Shown: positions 1 to 7,769, counted from the stretch's first letter. The stretch is 64,000 nucleotides of DNA from Streptococcus oralis (GCF_021497885.1 NZ_CP046523.1:539501-603500), one strand, 5' to 3'. The notes: generated by a model from the sequence alone, not told the origin. A program made the numbers and translations.

Positions 1-1145
1 GACTTCGTAAGCACCAAAATACAGCTGCGGCAGTCTACTTAGCCCAAGTCAAGTCTGAAAAACTATTGGCAGATATGAAGGGCTACGACTCAGTTTTTGA
101 TTATCTTCTGGCTGAGCAAGAAGTGGACCGTGCTATGTTTGACCGCCAGATTGACCTCATCATGAAGGACTTTGCACCAGTTGCCCAGAGATACCTCAAG
201 CATGTTGCCAAGGTCAATGGTCTTGAAAAGATGACATTTGCAGACTGGAAATTGGACTTGGATAGCGCCCTGAATCCTGAAGTGACTATTGACGATGCCT
301 ATGATTTGGTTATGAAGTCAGTCGCACCATTGGGTCAAGAATACACTCAAGAAATTGCCCGTTACCAAGAAGAGCGCTGGGTAGACTTTGCTGCTAATAG
401 TGGCAAGGATTCTGGCGGTTATGCGGCGGATCCATATCGCGTGCACCCTTATGTCCTCATGAGCTGGACAGGTCGTTTGAGCGATGTCTATACCTTGATT
501 CATGAAATTGGTCATTCTGGTCAATTCATCTTTTCAGATAATCACCAAAGTCACTTTAACGCTCATATGTCGACCTACTATGTCGAAGCGCCATCAACCT
601 TCAATGAATTGCTTCTTAGTGACTACTTGGAGCACCAATCTGATGATCCGCGTCAAAAACGCTTTGCCCTTGCTCACCGCTTGACAGATACCTACTTCCA
701 TAATTTCATTACCCATCTCTTGGAAGCAGCCTTCCAGCGCAAGGTTTATACATTGATTGAAGAAGGGGAGACCTTTGGAGCAAGCAAACTAAACAGCATT
801 ATGAAGGAAGTCTTGACAGATTTCTGGGGAGATGCTATTGAGATTGATGACGATGCGGCTCTGACTTGGATGCGCCAAGCTCACTACTACATGGGTTTGT
901 ATAGCTACACCTACTCAGCTGGACTTGTTATCTCGACAGCTGGCTATCTCCATCTAAAAAACTCTGAGACTGGAGCTAGAGACTGGCTCAATCTCCTCAA
1001 ATCAGGTGGCAGCAAGACACCGCTTGAGTCAGCCATGATTATCGGAGCCGATATCTCAACAGACAAACCACTCCGTGATACCATCCAGTTCTTGTCTGAT
1101 ACAGTTGACCAGATTATCGCCTACAGTGCTGAGTTGGGGGAGTAG
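1..1145 (+). CDS. pepF: Oligoendopeptidase F, 3' part (truncated by window edge)
   Basis: C-terminal part of a cytoplasmic M3-family zinc metallopeptidase that degrades short peptides. The reading frame is open from base 3 with no start codon, so the true start is upstream of the window; roughly 380 of the usual ~600 residues are present. The zinc site HEIGH (bases 501-515) is followed about 30 residues later by the glutamate of FNELL, as in M3 peptidases. The gene ends in TAG and is followed closely by the frameshifted membrane gene on the same strand. Family assignment is firm; peptide specificity is not visible. Confidence 0.93.
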   Translation, partial: LRKHQNTAAAVYLAQVKSEKLLADMKGYDSVFDYLLAEQEVDRAMFDRQIDLIMKDFAPVAQRYLKHVAKVNGLEKMTFADWKLDLDSALNPEVTIDDAYDLVMKSVAPLGQEYTQEIARYQEERWVDFAANSGKDSGGYAADPYRVHPYVLMSWTGRLSDVYTLIHEIGHSGQFIFSDNHQSHFNAHMSTYYVEAPSTFNELLLSDYLEHQSDDPRQKRFALAHRLTDTYFHNFITHLLEAAFQRKVYTLIEEGETFGASKLNSIMKEVLTDFWGDAIEIDDDAALTWMRQAHYYMGLYSYTYSAGLVISTAGYLHLKNSETGARDWLNLLKSGGSKTPLESAMIIGADISTDKPLRDTIQFLSDTVDQIIAYSAELGE

Positions 1146-1173
1146 GGCTTAGACAGATTTCTAGGAGAATGAT

Positions 1174-1963
1174 ATGAATAGAATCAAAAAATGGCTGGAA
1201 CAAAATCCCCAAAGAATGCTCTTTATCAAAATAGGCCTAGTCTTTTTGGGCATCATTTTATTGATTGCTTTGCCTACTCTCTATCTTGTTTTGAGTGGGT
1301 TTGGTATTTGGTATTTGGTATTTTGTAAAGAAAGCGCCAGATATTCGAAAAAGAAATCTAATGATTGGACTTTTCGTTGTCAGTATTGCTGTAGTCTCTC
1401 TCCAAACTCCGACAGTCACAAAGAAAATTTCATCTTCTCAATCAGAAACTAAGAAGACTGCGGCATCTACTGCTAAAGCAGATTCAACAACCGATACTTC
1501 ATCTAGCATAGAGGAGGCAAAACGAATCGAAGAAGAGAAAAAAGCAAAAGAAAAAGCAGAAGAAGAGAGAATTGCTAAAGAAAAAGCTGCAAAGGAGTTG
1601 CAAGAAAAAGGTGAAACCTTAGTCAAACAATTGGAAGAAAACCAAGATGCGAATCAAGTGAAGTCTGCTAAAGAAATAGTTAATCAGATTGAAAATAATG
1701 ATAAAAAGACAGAGTTGCTTGATAGAATAGGTGCAGTTGAGTCGTTAATTTCTCAAAAAGAAGAAGAGAAAAGAATTGCACGGGAAGCTGAAACCAAAGC
1801 TCAACACCAAGATAGAATTGTCTATGTTGCAAACCATGGAAAATCAGAAGTTTATTGGTATAGTAAGGATAGAATGCCTCCAAAAACTAATAAAGCTAAC
1901 GTTGTTGAGATGACAGAAGCAGATGCGATTGCATCAGGAAAACGTCCATCGAAAACAGAATAA
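1174..1963 (+). pseudogene. Membrane/coiled-coil protein gene, frameshifted by a 7-bp repeat expansion (possibly phase-variable)
   Basis: Starts MNRIKKWLEQNPQ with one hydrophobic segment (residues ~17-45). At 1301-1321 the unit ttggtat occurs three times. With three copies the frame from 1174 runs out at 1452 after unrelated residues. The continuing frame (GIWYFVKKAPDIRKRN, then a lysine/glutamate-rich coiled coil around 1510-1790) is one base out. With two copies both halves join in one frame of 260 residues. The C-terminus (IVYVANHGKSEVYWY then MPPKTNKANVVEMTEADAIASG) resembles a tail seen on streptococcal surface or nuclease-like proteins; its function is unknown to me. It is either a decayed gene, an OFF phase, or a sequencing artefact. 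Confidence 0.75.
1301..1321 (+). repeat. Tandem 7-bp repeat (ttggtat)x3
   Basis: Three perfect contiguous copies inside the coding sequence of the membrane protein. Because 7 is not a multiple of 3, each copy gained or lost changes the frame; two copies restore the open frame. Confidence 0.95.
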
Positions 1964-2024
1964 GACAGAAAGTTATCTTGGGCTGGTTTTTTGAACAGTT
2001 GCTAGAAATATATAGGTACTTGAG

Positions 2025-2816
2025 ATGCGTAAAAAATTACAAAGAAAAGTGATAGAAGAAAAACCAAGCTATAGCCAAGAAGAAATCCAGTGGTTGCTTG
2101 AGCACTTGGGAGATCCCTCTCCAGAAATTCGAGACGAACTTGTTTTTACGAGTTTAGCTAGAGGTATTCAAGAAGAGTTGTTTACCCTTGAGCAGTTTCA
2201 TTTTATCGCAGAAGAAGTCTCCTCTGATGAAGGTCTATACAAAGAGATTGATGGTAGAGGAGTTTCAGCTCTTAAACGTTCTTTTAGGGCACTTATTTAT
2301 GCCAATCTACTGTCCTGTGATGGTGCTAAGGAATCACTTTATTACCAGCAGTTGCCTTCTCCTATCAGGGCTACCATGCTAAATCAAGGCTTACACTATC
2401 TTACAAAGGAAAAAGAGACGACGGGCTACTCTCATCAGTTTGGGTGGATCCACGCATTTGCGCATGGGGGTGATCTCTTGACGGAAGTTATATGTCATCC
2501 TAGCTTTCCAAAGTCAAATATAGCCGAAGCATTTGAAATCATTGGGAAAATCTTTAAACGTGTTGAGATTCGTTTTACAAATGATGAAGATTGGCGGTTA
2601 GCCAGAGCATTTTATGAACCAATCTTACGAGGGAAAATCGAACCGTCTCTCCTCACTGCTTGGTTGCAAACAGTCGAATTTCCCCTGAAAGAAGCAAATG
2701 ATTTCCATAAATTTTCCAATTTCAGATCTTGTTTGCTGGAAATTTACCTTCAACTAGACTGTCATAAACTTTTACAAGATGAGTTGAAAGAAGCTATTCA
2801 ATCTTTTCAATACTAG
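2025..2816 (+). CDS. DUF2785 domain protein
   Basis: A 263-residue soluble, helix-rich protein without signal peptide. It carries the DUF2785 hallmarks as I recall them: an N-terminal LLEHLGDPSPEIRDEL helix, a mid-region GWIHAFAHGGDLL motif and a C-terminal helical part with FSNFRSCLL. The biochemical role of the family is not known. The ATG at 2025 has only a weak Shine-Dalgarno (taggtacttgag). It lies alone between the frameshifted membrane gene and the aquaporin promoter. Confidence 0.7.
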   Translation: MRKKLQRKVIEEKPSYSQEEIQWLLEHLGDPSPEIRDELVFTSLARGIQEELFTLEQFHFIAEEVSSDEGLYKEIDGRGVSALKRSFRALIYANLLSCDGAKESLYYQQLPSPIRATMLNQGLHYLTKEKETTGYSHQFGWIHAFAHGGDLLTEVICHPSFPKSNIAEAFEIIGKIFKRVEIRFTNDEDWRLARAFYEPILRGKIEPSLLTAWLQTVEFPLKEANDFHKFSNFRSCLLEIYLQLDCHKLLQDELKEAIQSFQY

Positions 2817-2866
2817 AGATTAGCTGGTCATTTTATGATTTTCAAAAAACTTTCCAGTCAATTTTC

Positions 2867-2895
2867 TTGAAACCCTTTCCTTCTTTTGATAGACT
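2867..2895 (+). promoter_or_regulatory. Promoter of the aquaporin gene
   Basis: -35 TTGAAA (2867-2872), 17-bp spacer, -10 TAGACT (2890-2895), about 32 bp before the aquaporin ATG. This rules out the upstream TTG at 2867 as a translation start. Confidence 0.7.
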
Positions 2896-2926
2896 GGTAC
2901 ATAGTTTTGAAAAAAGGAGACTTATC

Positions 2927-3595
2927 ATGAAAAAATTTGTTGCTGAATTAATCGGTACATTTATGCTTGTGTTCATTGGAACAGGAGCTGTTGTTTTTGG
3001 AAATGGTGTTGAAGGTCTTGGACACCTTGGAATTGCTTTTGCCTTTGGTTTGGCAATTGTAGTTGCAGCTTACTCAATCGGAACTGTTTCAGGGGCTCAC
3101 TTGAATCCAGCTGTTTCTATCGCTATGTTTGTAAACAAACGCTTGTCATCAAAGGATCTTGTTAACTACATCCTTGGACAAGTGGTTGGAGCTTTCCTTG
3201 CGTCAGCTGCGGTATTCTTCCTCTTGTCTAACTCAGGCATGTCAACTGCTAGTCTTGGTGAGAATGCCTTGGCAAACGGTGTCACTGTCTTTGGTGGTTT
3301 CTTGTTTGAAGTCATCGCAACTTTCTTGTTTGTCTTGGTTATCATGACCGTGACTTCAGCAAGCAAGGGAAATGGCGCGATTGCTGGTTTGGTCATTGGT
3401 TTGTCATTGACAGCCTTGATCCTTGTAGGCTTGAACATCACTGGACTTTCAGTAAACCCAGCTCGTAGCTTGGCACCAGCCGTCTTGGTAGGTGGCGCAG
3501 CCCTTCAACAAGTATGGATTTTCATCCTTGCGCCAATCGTTGGTGGCGTTCTTGCAGCTCTTGTTGCTAAAAACTTCCTTGGAACAGAAGAATAA
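2927..3595 (+). CDS. Aquaporin (MIP family channel)
   Basis: A 222-residue integral membrane channel with six membrane segments and both half-helix signatures, HLNPAVS (about residue 60) and SVNPARS (about residue 176). The ATG at 2927 is chosen because an AAGGAGA site precedes it by a few bases and the promoter overlaps any longer start. Length and motifs fit the short AqpZ-like branch. The constriction histidine of E. coli AqpZ (in TM5) aligns here with isoleucine, so strict water selectivity should not be assumed; water, glycerol, peroxide or gas passage are all possible for this family. It is monocistronic, with a terminator directly behind. Confidence 0.88.
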   Translation: MKKFVAELIGTFMLVFIGTGAVVFGNGVEGLGHLGIAFAFGLAIVVAAYSIGTVSGAHLNPAVSIAMFVNKRLSSKDLVNYILGQVVGAFLASAAVFFLLSNSGMSTASLGENALANGVTVFGGFLFEVIATFLFVLVIMTVTSASKGNGAIAGLVIGLSLTALILVGLNITGLSVNPARSLAPAVLVGGAALQQVWIFILAPIVGGVLAALVAKNFLGTEE

Positions 3596-3604
3596 TTGAA
3601 ACTC

Positions 3605-3643
3605 AAAAAGCCTTGCTCCTCAGTTTGAGGAACAGGGCTTTTT
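3605..3643. terminator. Bidirectional Rho-independent terminator
   Basis: Hairpin aaaaagcc...ggcttttt with an inner ctcctcagtttgaggaa stem-loop; runs of A on the left and T on the right, between the converging aquaporin and queF genes. Confidence 0.8.
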
Positions 3644-3652
3644 CGTATCTGT

Positions 3653-4144
3653 TTAGCGGTTGTCAATTTTCTCTGGGTAGAGGTCATGTTGGAAGAGGCG
3701 TTGTTCTGCCAAACCTTCATACTTGGTTCCAGGCCTACCGTAGTTGTAATAGGGGTCGATTGAAATACCACCGCGCGGAGTGAATTTTCCCCAGACTTCT
3801 AAATAGCGAGGGTCTAGCAAGTTGACCAAGTCTTTCCCGATGGTGTTGATACAGTTTTCGTGGAAATCCCCATGATTTCGGTAGCTAAAGAGGTAGAGTT
3901 TGAGGGATTTCGACTCGACGCAGAGCTTGTCAGGAATGTAGGAAATATAAATCGTCGCAAAGTCTGGCTGAGCAGTGATTGGGCAAAGCGAGGTAAATTC
4001 AGGACAGTTGAATTTGATGAAGTAGTCATTTTCCACATGACGATTGTCAAAGGATTCGAGGACTTCTGGTTGATACTTGAAAATGTAGTTGGTTTCTTTA
4101 TTGCCTAGTAGGCTTAGGTTTTTCATTTCTTCCTGTTGTGACAT
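3653..4144 (-). CDS. queF: NADPH-dependent 7-cyano-7-deazaguanine reductase QueF
   Basis: Reduces preQ0 to preQ1 with NADPH, the last free-nucleobase step of queuosine synthesis. The 163-residue short form shows the nucleophilic cysteine in [13 protein letters not shown] (about residue 55), the QueF signature [16 protein letters not shown] that binds NADPH, and the conserved FHE just after it. It is the last gene of the minus-strand operon queC-queD-queE-queF, starting 18 bp after queE. Confidence 0.95.
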   Translation of the reverse strand: MSQQEEMKNLSLLGNKETNYIFKYQPEVLESFDNRHVENDYFIKFNCPEFTSLCPITAQPDFATIYISYIPDKLCVESKSLKLYLFSYRNHGDFHENCINTIGKDLVNLLDPRYLEVWGKFTPRGGISIDPYYNYGRPGTKYEGLAEQRLFQHDLYPEKIDNR

Positions 4145-4162
4145 GATTTTTTCTTTCTAATT

Positions 4163-4879
4163 TTAAACACCACGTTGGTTGTCGTAGAGGAGGGTATGAA
4201 GTTGAGGAAGGACGCGGACATTGCCCCAGCTATCGTCAGCAGCGACGCGTTCCCAGAGTTCTTTGAGGCGGTCTAGTTGGTCTTGGACAATATTGCCTGT
4301 AGCCTTGGGCTCGGGATTTCCTGCTGATAAGAAGAGAACATCTGGTTGGTAGCGTTCTTGAATCCCTTTAGCAAAGGCCAAATCGGCATCATCAAAGACA
4401 GGGATTTTAAAGGTGACCTTGTCTGGGTCCAGTTGGGAAACGATAAAGTCCAAGGTCTCAAAGTTGACTTCCATCTTGGAGGAAGGAGGTTTGGGGCTCA
4501 GGGTGACCTGGTCGATGTCTTTTAACCAATTTTGCCAGCGAGAACCTTGAGTCTCAACAGCCAGAGTGACACCGCGTTCCTTGAGCTTGGTGACGAGTTG
4601 AGCCATGTTGGCTGCTAGGATAGCAGGATTTCCCCCAGACAGGGTGACGTAGTCGTAGCTTCCTAGCTTATCTAAGGCAGCAATGACTTCATCAGCGGTC
4701 ATGCGAGTTGGTTTTTCAGAACCATCCCAAGTAAAGGCAGAGTCGCACCAGTCGCAGTGATAGTCACAACCAGCAGTGCGGACAAACATGGTTTTCTGCC
4801 CGATAGCACGACCTTCACCTTGAAAGGTAGGGCCAAAAATTTCCAGAATAGGTAGTTTGAGGACACGTTCCTTAGTCAT
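4163..4879 (-). CDS. queE: 7-carboxy-7-deazaguanine synthase QueE (radical SAM)
   Basis: Converts 6-carboxytetrahydropterin to 7-carboxy-7-deazaguanine using S-adenosylmethionine and a 4Fe-4S cluster. The 238-residue protein has the cluster motif CDYHCDWC (CX3CX2C, about residues 33-40) after FGPTFQGEGRAIG, and the SAM-binding TLSGGNPA. Its start overlaps the end of queD by 8 bp, consistent with translational coupling. Confidence 0.95.
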   Translation of the reverse strand: MTKERVLKLPILEIFGPTFQGEGRAIGQKTMFVRTAGCDYHCDWCDSAFTWDGSEKPTRMTADEVIAALDKLGSYDYVTLSGGNPAILAANMAQLVTKLKERGVTLAVETQGSRWQNWLKDIDQVTLSPKPPSSKMEVNFETLDFIVSQLDPDKVTFKIPVFDDADLAFAKGIQERYQPDVLFLSAGNPEPKATGNIVQDQLDRLKELWERVAADDSWGNVRVLPQLHTLLYDNQRGV

Positions 4880-5315
4880 CTAACCACTCCCGTCTAAACT
4901 CTGCAAAGGCAGTCGGAGTTTCATAGAGGCGAACGTATTCCAAACGGAGACCGCGCTCATCTGGTAACTCTTGGCTCATGGTTTGAAAAATCCAGTAAAC
5001 CATATTTTCAGCAGTCGTGTTCATATAAGGCAGGGTTTCATTGAGATAGCGATGATCCAAGTGGGGCTCTAAGTAGTCCTTGTAGATAGCTTTGATGTCT
5101 CCAAAATCGTAGGTCATGCCACGTTCATCTAAAAATCCACTAACAGCAATCTGCAGATGATAAGTGTGGCCGTGCAGGGATTTGCATTTTCCCTCATAGT
5201 GAAAGAGGTGGTGGGCAGCATCGAAAGTAAACTCTTTTGATACCAAGGTTCTGTGAGGATTGTAGACAAGAGACTCCCCAGTTTCCTGTTTGATTTCTTT
5301 AGGTGCATAAAACAT
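4872..5315 (-). CDS. queD: 6-carboxy-5,6,7,8-tetrahydropterin synthase QueD
   Basis: Converts dihydroneopterin triphosphate to 6-carboxytetrahydropterin. Zinc-binding histidines lie in FDAAHHLFHY and SLHGHTYHL, and catalytic-site residues in LDHRYLN. The start MFYAPKEIK at 5315 is chosen because its ATG overlaps the queC stop as ATGA; an upstream start would read into queC. The product is 147 residues. Confidence 0.93.
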   Translation of the reverse strand: MFYAPKEIKQETGESLVYNPHRTLVSKEFTFDAAHHLFHYEGKCKSLHGHTYHLQIAVSGFLDERGMTYDFGDIKAIYKDYLEPHLDHRYLNETLPYMNTTAENMVYWIFQTMSQELPDERGLRLEYVRLYETPTAFAEFRREWLDD

Positions 5316-5968
5316 CAGGCCTCTCCTTTCTGTGAGAGATAAACATCTAGTCCATGCTGGCGTAGGTGGCAGGATGGGCAATCTCCACAGCCACTTCCGA
5401 TAATCCCATTGTAGCAGGTCAAGGTCTTCTCACGAACATAGTCAAAGGCACCGAGTTGGTCGGCTAATTCCCAAGTTTCAGCCTTGTCTAGCCACATGAG
5501 AGGCGTTTGGATAACAAAGTCGTAATCCATGGCAAGATTGAGAGTAACATTGAGAGATTTGACAAAAACATCTCGGCAGTCAGGGTAGCCTGAGAAATCT
5601 GTCTCGCAGACACCTGTCACGATATCTTGAATGCCTCGTTGCTTGGCAAGAACTGCTGCAAAGGATAGAAAGAGGTGGTTGCGACCGTCAACAAGGGTAT
5701 TGGGAACCTCTCCCTCTTTTTGATCGATTTCCAGATCAGAAGTCAAGGCATTTTCAGTGATTTGTCCTAGCAGAGACATATCGAGTATGTGATGATGAAT
5801 GCCTTGTTCCTTAGCGATTTCTTCAGCAACTTGAATTTCGAGATGATGGCGTTGGCCGTAGGCAAAGGTGACGGCTTCGACTGTTTCATAGTGTTCTTTA
5901 GCCCAAAAGAGGCAGGTTGTGGAATCTTGACCGCCACTAAAGACGACCAAGGCTGATTGACGTTTCAT
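5315..5968 (-). CDS. queC: 7-cyano-7-deazaguanine synthase QueC
   Basis: ATP-dependent conversion of 7-carboxy-7-deazaguanine to preQ0. The 217-residue protein has the N-type ATP pyrophosphatase loop FSGGQDSTT near the N-terminus and the C-terminal zinc cluster GCGDCPSC. The start MKRQSALVV at 5968 has an AAGGAGT site; a longer frame to 6073 would run through the leader hairpins and is rejected. It is the first gene of the que operon. Confidence 0.95.
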   Translation of the reverse strand: MKRQSALVVFSGGQDSTTCLFWAKEHYETVEAVTFAYGQRHHLEIQVAEEIAKEQGIHHHILDMSLLGQITENALTSDLEIDQKEGEVPNTLVDGRNHLFLSFAAVLAKQRGIQDIVTGVCETDFSGYPDCRDVFVKSLNVTLNLAMDYDFVIQTPLMWLDKAETWELADQLGAFDYVREKTLTCYNGIIGSGCGDCPSCHLRQHGLDVYLSQKGEA

Positions 5969-6005
5969 AGTACTCCTTCCAAAGTGGGAAATGTTCAGAG
6001 CACGC

Positions 6006-6079
6006 AAAAAGCTCCCTTGAGGGGAGCTAAAAAATACCAAGTAGAGGTTTTTTTTAGCGATGGCATGTCCCAAACATCG
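6006..6079 (-). promoter_or_regulatory. que operon leader: candidate preQ1 riboswitch with antiterminator/terminator
   Basis: Read on the minus strand, the leader starts with a hairpin CGATG...CATCG (6079-6058) whose loop contains UUUGGGAC. A tail CUAAAAAAAACC follows (6057-6046). GCTAAAAAAAACC (6058-6046) can pair with GGTATTTTTTAGC (6038-6026) as an antiterminator with one mismatch. That helix would consume the 5' arm of the terminator AGCTCCC/GGGAGC (6028-6011) followed by five T. A small hairpin with an A-rich tail at the very 5' end is the preQ1-I design, but the loop does not match the consensus exactly. Ligand control is inferred from position before queC. Confidence 0.6.
6011..6028 (-). 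terminator. Attenuator terminator in the que leader
   Basis: agctcccctcaagggagc hairpin on the minus strand followed by TTTTT (6010-6006), about 40 bp upstream of the queC start. It is mutually exclusive with the upstream antiterminator. Confidence 0.75.
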
Positions 6080-6094
6080 TAATATTCTACCTAC

Positions 6095-6123
6095 AGTCTA
6101 GCATATTTTTTGAAAAATGGCAA
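6095..6123 (-). promoter_or_regulatory. Promoter of the que operon
   Basis: Minus strand: -35 TTGCCA (6123-6118), 17-bp spacer, extended -10 TGC TAGACT (6100-6095). The predicted start near 6088 puts the leader hairpin at the very 5' end of the RNA. Confidence 0.7.
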
Positions 6124-6131
6124 AGGGCAAG

Positions 6132-6163
6132 AAAAAAGAGACCAAATAAAGCACTTGGTCTCT
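6132..6163 (-). terminator. Terminator of the DUF4649-trxA operon
   Basis: Stem AGAGACCAA/TTGGTCTCT (6163-6137 on the minus strand) followed by a T run, just past the trxA stop and just before the que promoter. Confidence 0.85.
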
Positions 6164-6170
6164 AGTGTGA

Positions 6171-6485
6171 TTAACTCAATTCAGCAACGATGGCCTTGAT
6201 TTGTTCTGCTGTGTGCACACCAGCAACTTGTTTCACCACTTGGCCGTCTTTTTTGAAGAGAAGAGTTGGGATAGACATGATTCCAAATGCACGAGCTGTG
6301 TTTGGATTTTCATCTACGTCCATTTTAACGATTTTCAAGACATCTTCTGAAAGTTCTTCGGACAATTTGTCCAAGATAGGACCTTGCATACGACATGGAC
6401 CACACCAAGTTGCCCAGAAGTCTACCAAGACCAAACCGTCTTTTGTTTCTTGTTCAAATGTTGCATCTGTAATTGCTTTTGCCAT
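6171..6485 (-). CDS. trxA: Thioredoxin
   Basis: A 104-residue cytoplasmic thiol-disulfide oxidoreductase with the active site WCGPC (Cys28, Cys31), the preceding VDFWATW strand and the cis-proline in SIPTL. It reduces protein disulfides such as those of ribonucleotide reductase and peroxidases. It is second in a two-gene unit, 15 bp after the DUF4649 gene, and shares that promoter. Confidence 0.95.
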   Translation of the reverse strand: MAKAITDATFEQETKDGLVLVDFWATWCGPCRMQGPILDKLSEELSEDVLKIVKMDVDENPNTARAFGIMSIPTLLFKKDGQVVKQVAGVHTAEQIKAIVAELS

Positions 6486-6499
6486 TGTATTTCTCCTTT

Positions 6500-6721
6500 T
6501 TAATTATATTGGCTTAAATCTTGTTTCATGAGATAGAAGAAGACATCTCCGTAAGTCCCATGGTAGTCCAAGTCATGACCATTGTAAGTTAATTTTTGGA
6601 CAGGGTAGTAGTCTGCGATACCGATAAGGCAAGCTTGTTGTGAACGTTCAAAGTCTTGGTAAGACTCGAAAGTCATGGTTCTCTCTTGCTTGCTGGCGTC
6701 TAGGTAGGTAATTTCGATCAT
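6500..6721 (-). CDS. DUF4649 family small protein
   Basis: A 73-residue soluble acidic protein, MIEITYLDASKQERT..., which I recognise as the streptococcal DUF4649 family of unknown function. It has no membrane segment or cysteine pair beyond a single QQACLIG cysteine. An AAAGGAG site precedes the ATG. It is the first gene of a unit with trxA, which suggests a redox or stress link, but no function can be read from the sequence. Confidence 0.75.
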   Translation of the reverse strand: MIEITYLDASKQERTMTFESYQDFERSQQACLIGIADYYPVQKLTYNGHDLDYHGTYGDVFFYLMKQDLSQYN

Positions 6722-6750
6722 ATAAAACTCCTTTGTTCGATCTTGACTTT

Positions 6751-6779
6751 ATTTTACTCCTTGAAAAGAGGAATGTCAA
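6751..6779 (-). promoter_or_regulatory. Promoter of the DUF4649-trxA operon
   Basis: Minus strand: consensus -35 TTGACA (6779-6774), 17-bp spacer, -10 TAAAAT (6756-6751), 30 bp before the DUF4649 ATG. Confidence 0.8.
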
Positions 6780-6788
6780 GAAAAATGA

Positions 6789-6800
6789 TTGCGCACGCAA
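6789..6800. promoter_or_regulatory. MarR-type palindrome upstream of the trxA operon promoter
   Basis: TTGCGCACGCAA, arms TTGC/GCAA, lying 9 bp upstream of the trx operon -35. It shares atgattgcgca-n-gcaa with the site at the marR start point. Confidence 0.6.
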
Positions 6801-6817
6801 CTTTTTAAAAAATCTGA

Positions 6818-7198
6818 TTAAGAAATGAAATCAAGACTAATTTCCAGTCTTTCTTCGACGGCTTTTTGCAGGTAAGCTAGGGTTGTTTGTCCCTCGTCAG
6901 TCAGACAGATAAAACTAGCCCGTCTATCCTGATCGCAACATCTGCGACTAAGCAAACCGCAGTTTTTCTCTTCTAGTCGAGCCACCATTCGAGAAACAGC
7001 ACTTGGGCTGAGATGGAGTTTATCTGGCAGGTCAATCTGCCGTAAGGACTTTTCACCAGCTAGATTCAGATAGTAGAGCAGATAAAACTCTTTCAAGTTC
7101 AGCCTTTGTTCACTCTGCTGGGCGATGGTTTCTTCTAACATGGCTTCCATTTCCTTTTGACGGCGGTTGTAGTCAAACCACTTTTCCAAATAGGTCAT
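6818..7198 (-). CDS. MarR family transcriptional regulator, cysteine-rich
   Basis: A 126-residue winged-helix DNA-binding protein. The recognition helix is LHLSPSAVSRMVARLEEK and the wing CDQDRRASFICLTDEG follows, the MarR arrangement. The start MTYLEKW at 7198 is chosen for its AAAGGAGAAAGC site; a longer frame would pass through its own promoter. Four cysteines cluster around the wing (NCG, RRCC, FIC), unusual for MarR and compatible with thiol sensing, though this is inference. It is divergent from the lrgAB-like pair and preceded by a palindrome placed for autoregulation. Confidence 0.85.
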   Translation of the reverse strand: MTYLEKWFDYNRRQKEMEAMLEETIAQQSEQRLNLKEFYLLYYLNLAGEKSLRQIDLPDKLHLSPSAVSRMVARLEEKNCGLLSRRCCDQDRRASFICLTDEGQTTLAYLQKAVEERLEISLDFIS

Positions 7199-7267
7199 TG
7201 CTTTCTCCTTTCCTTTAAAAGTTAAAATCACAAAGTCATAACTAACTGTCTTTGCAACACAAGATGA

Positions 7268-7279
7268 TTGCGCATGCAA
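7268..7279. promoter_or_regulatory. MarR-type operator at the marR start point
   Basis: TTGCGCATGCAA (arms extend to ATTGC/GCAAT) lies just downstream of the marR -10, where bound repressor would block initiation. It matches the second site at 6789-6800. Confidence 0.65.
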
Positions 7280-7281
7280 TG

Positions 7282-7310
7282 ATTATACTACTTTTAATCA
7301 ATCCTTGCAA
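7282..7310 (-). promoter_or_regulatory. Promoter of the marR gene
   Basis: Minus strand: -35 TTGCAA (7310-7305), 17-bp spacer, perfect -10 TATAAT (7287-7282). Confidence 0.8.
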
Positions 7311-7333
7311 GAAAGAAAAAATTCGATATTTCC

Positions 7334-7361
7334 TTGAAATTTTCTGAAAAAAGAGTAAACT
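7334..7361 (+). promoter_or_regulatory. Promoter of the lrgA/lrgB-like operon
   Basis: -35 TTGAAA (7334-7339), 16-bp spacer, -10 TAAACT (7356-7361). It supports the downstream ATG at 7395 over the one at 7365. Confidence 0.65.
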
Positions 7362-7394
7362 GGTATGCAAGAATTCTATTTCAAGGAGTTTAGG

Positions 7395-7769
7395 ATGAAG
7401 TTATATGTTCAATTAATGATTCTCTTTGTGATTTCATTGATCGGTGAGGGAATCTCTAGTTTCTTTCATCTGCCCATCCCAGGCAGTATTATCGGTTTGA
7501 TTATTCTATTTCTAGCTTTACAGTTCAAGTGGCTAAGGACCAGGCATGTCAATATGGTGGGGAATTTTCTGCTGGCTAATATGACCATTCTCTTTTTGCC
7601 ACCAGCAGTGGGAATCATGGAAAAGTTTGATGTGATTGCCCCCTATCTCTTGCCCATCGTCTTGATTGTCTTTTTTGCGGCCGTCATCAACATTATCCTT
7701 ATTGCCCTAGTGGTTCAGTTTATCAAGAGACGATTTGAGGGAGATTATGAGAAAGGAGATGCCAAATGA
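7395..7769 (+). CDS. CidA/LrgA family membrane protein
   Basis: A 124-residue holin-like protein with four hydrophobic segments and the LrgA-family motif FHLPIPGSIIGLIILF near residue 30. The family modulates murein hydrolase activity, programmed lysis and, in some bacteria, pyruvate uptake together with its LrgB partner. The start MKLYVQL has an AAGGAG site; the earlier ATG at 7365 lacks one. It overlaps the next gene by 4 bp, so the two are coupled. Confidence 0.85.
   Translation: MKLYVQLMILFVISLIGEGISSFFHLPIPGSIIGLIILFLALQFKWLRTRHVNMVGNFLLANMTILFLPPAVGIMEKFDVIAPYLLPIVLIVFFAAVINIILIALVVQFIKRRFEGDYEKGDAK

Noticed and set aside
1174..1452. Independent 92-residue protein at 1174-1452
   Set aside because: After residue ~46 the translation is an out-of-frame version of the downstream protein; the 7-bp repeat explains it.
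6006..6079. preQ1-II type riboswitch before queC
   Set aside because: The longer preQ1-II architecture with its CUUGGUGC start is not present; only a small hairpin with an A-rich tail is seen.
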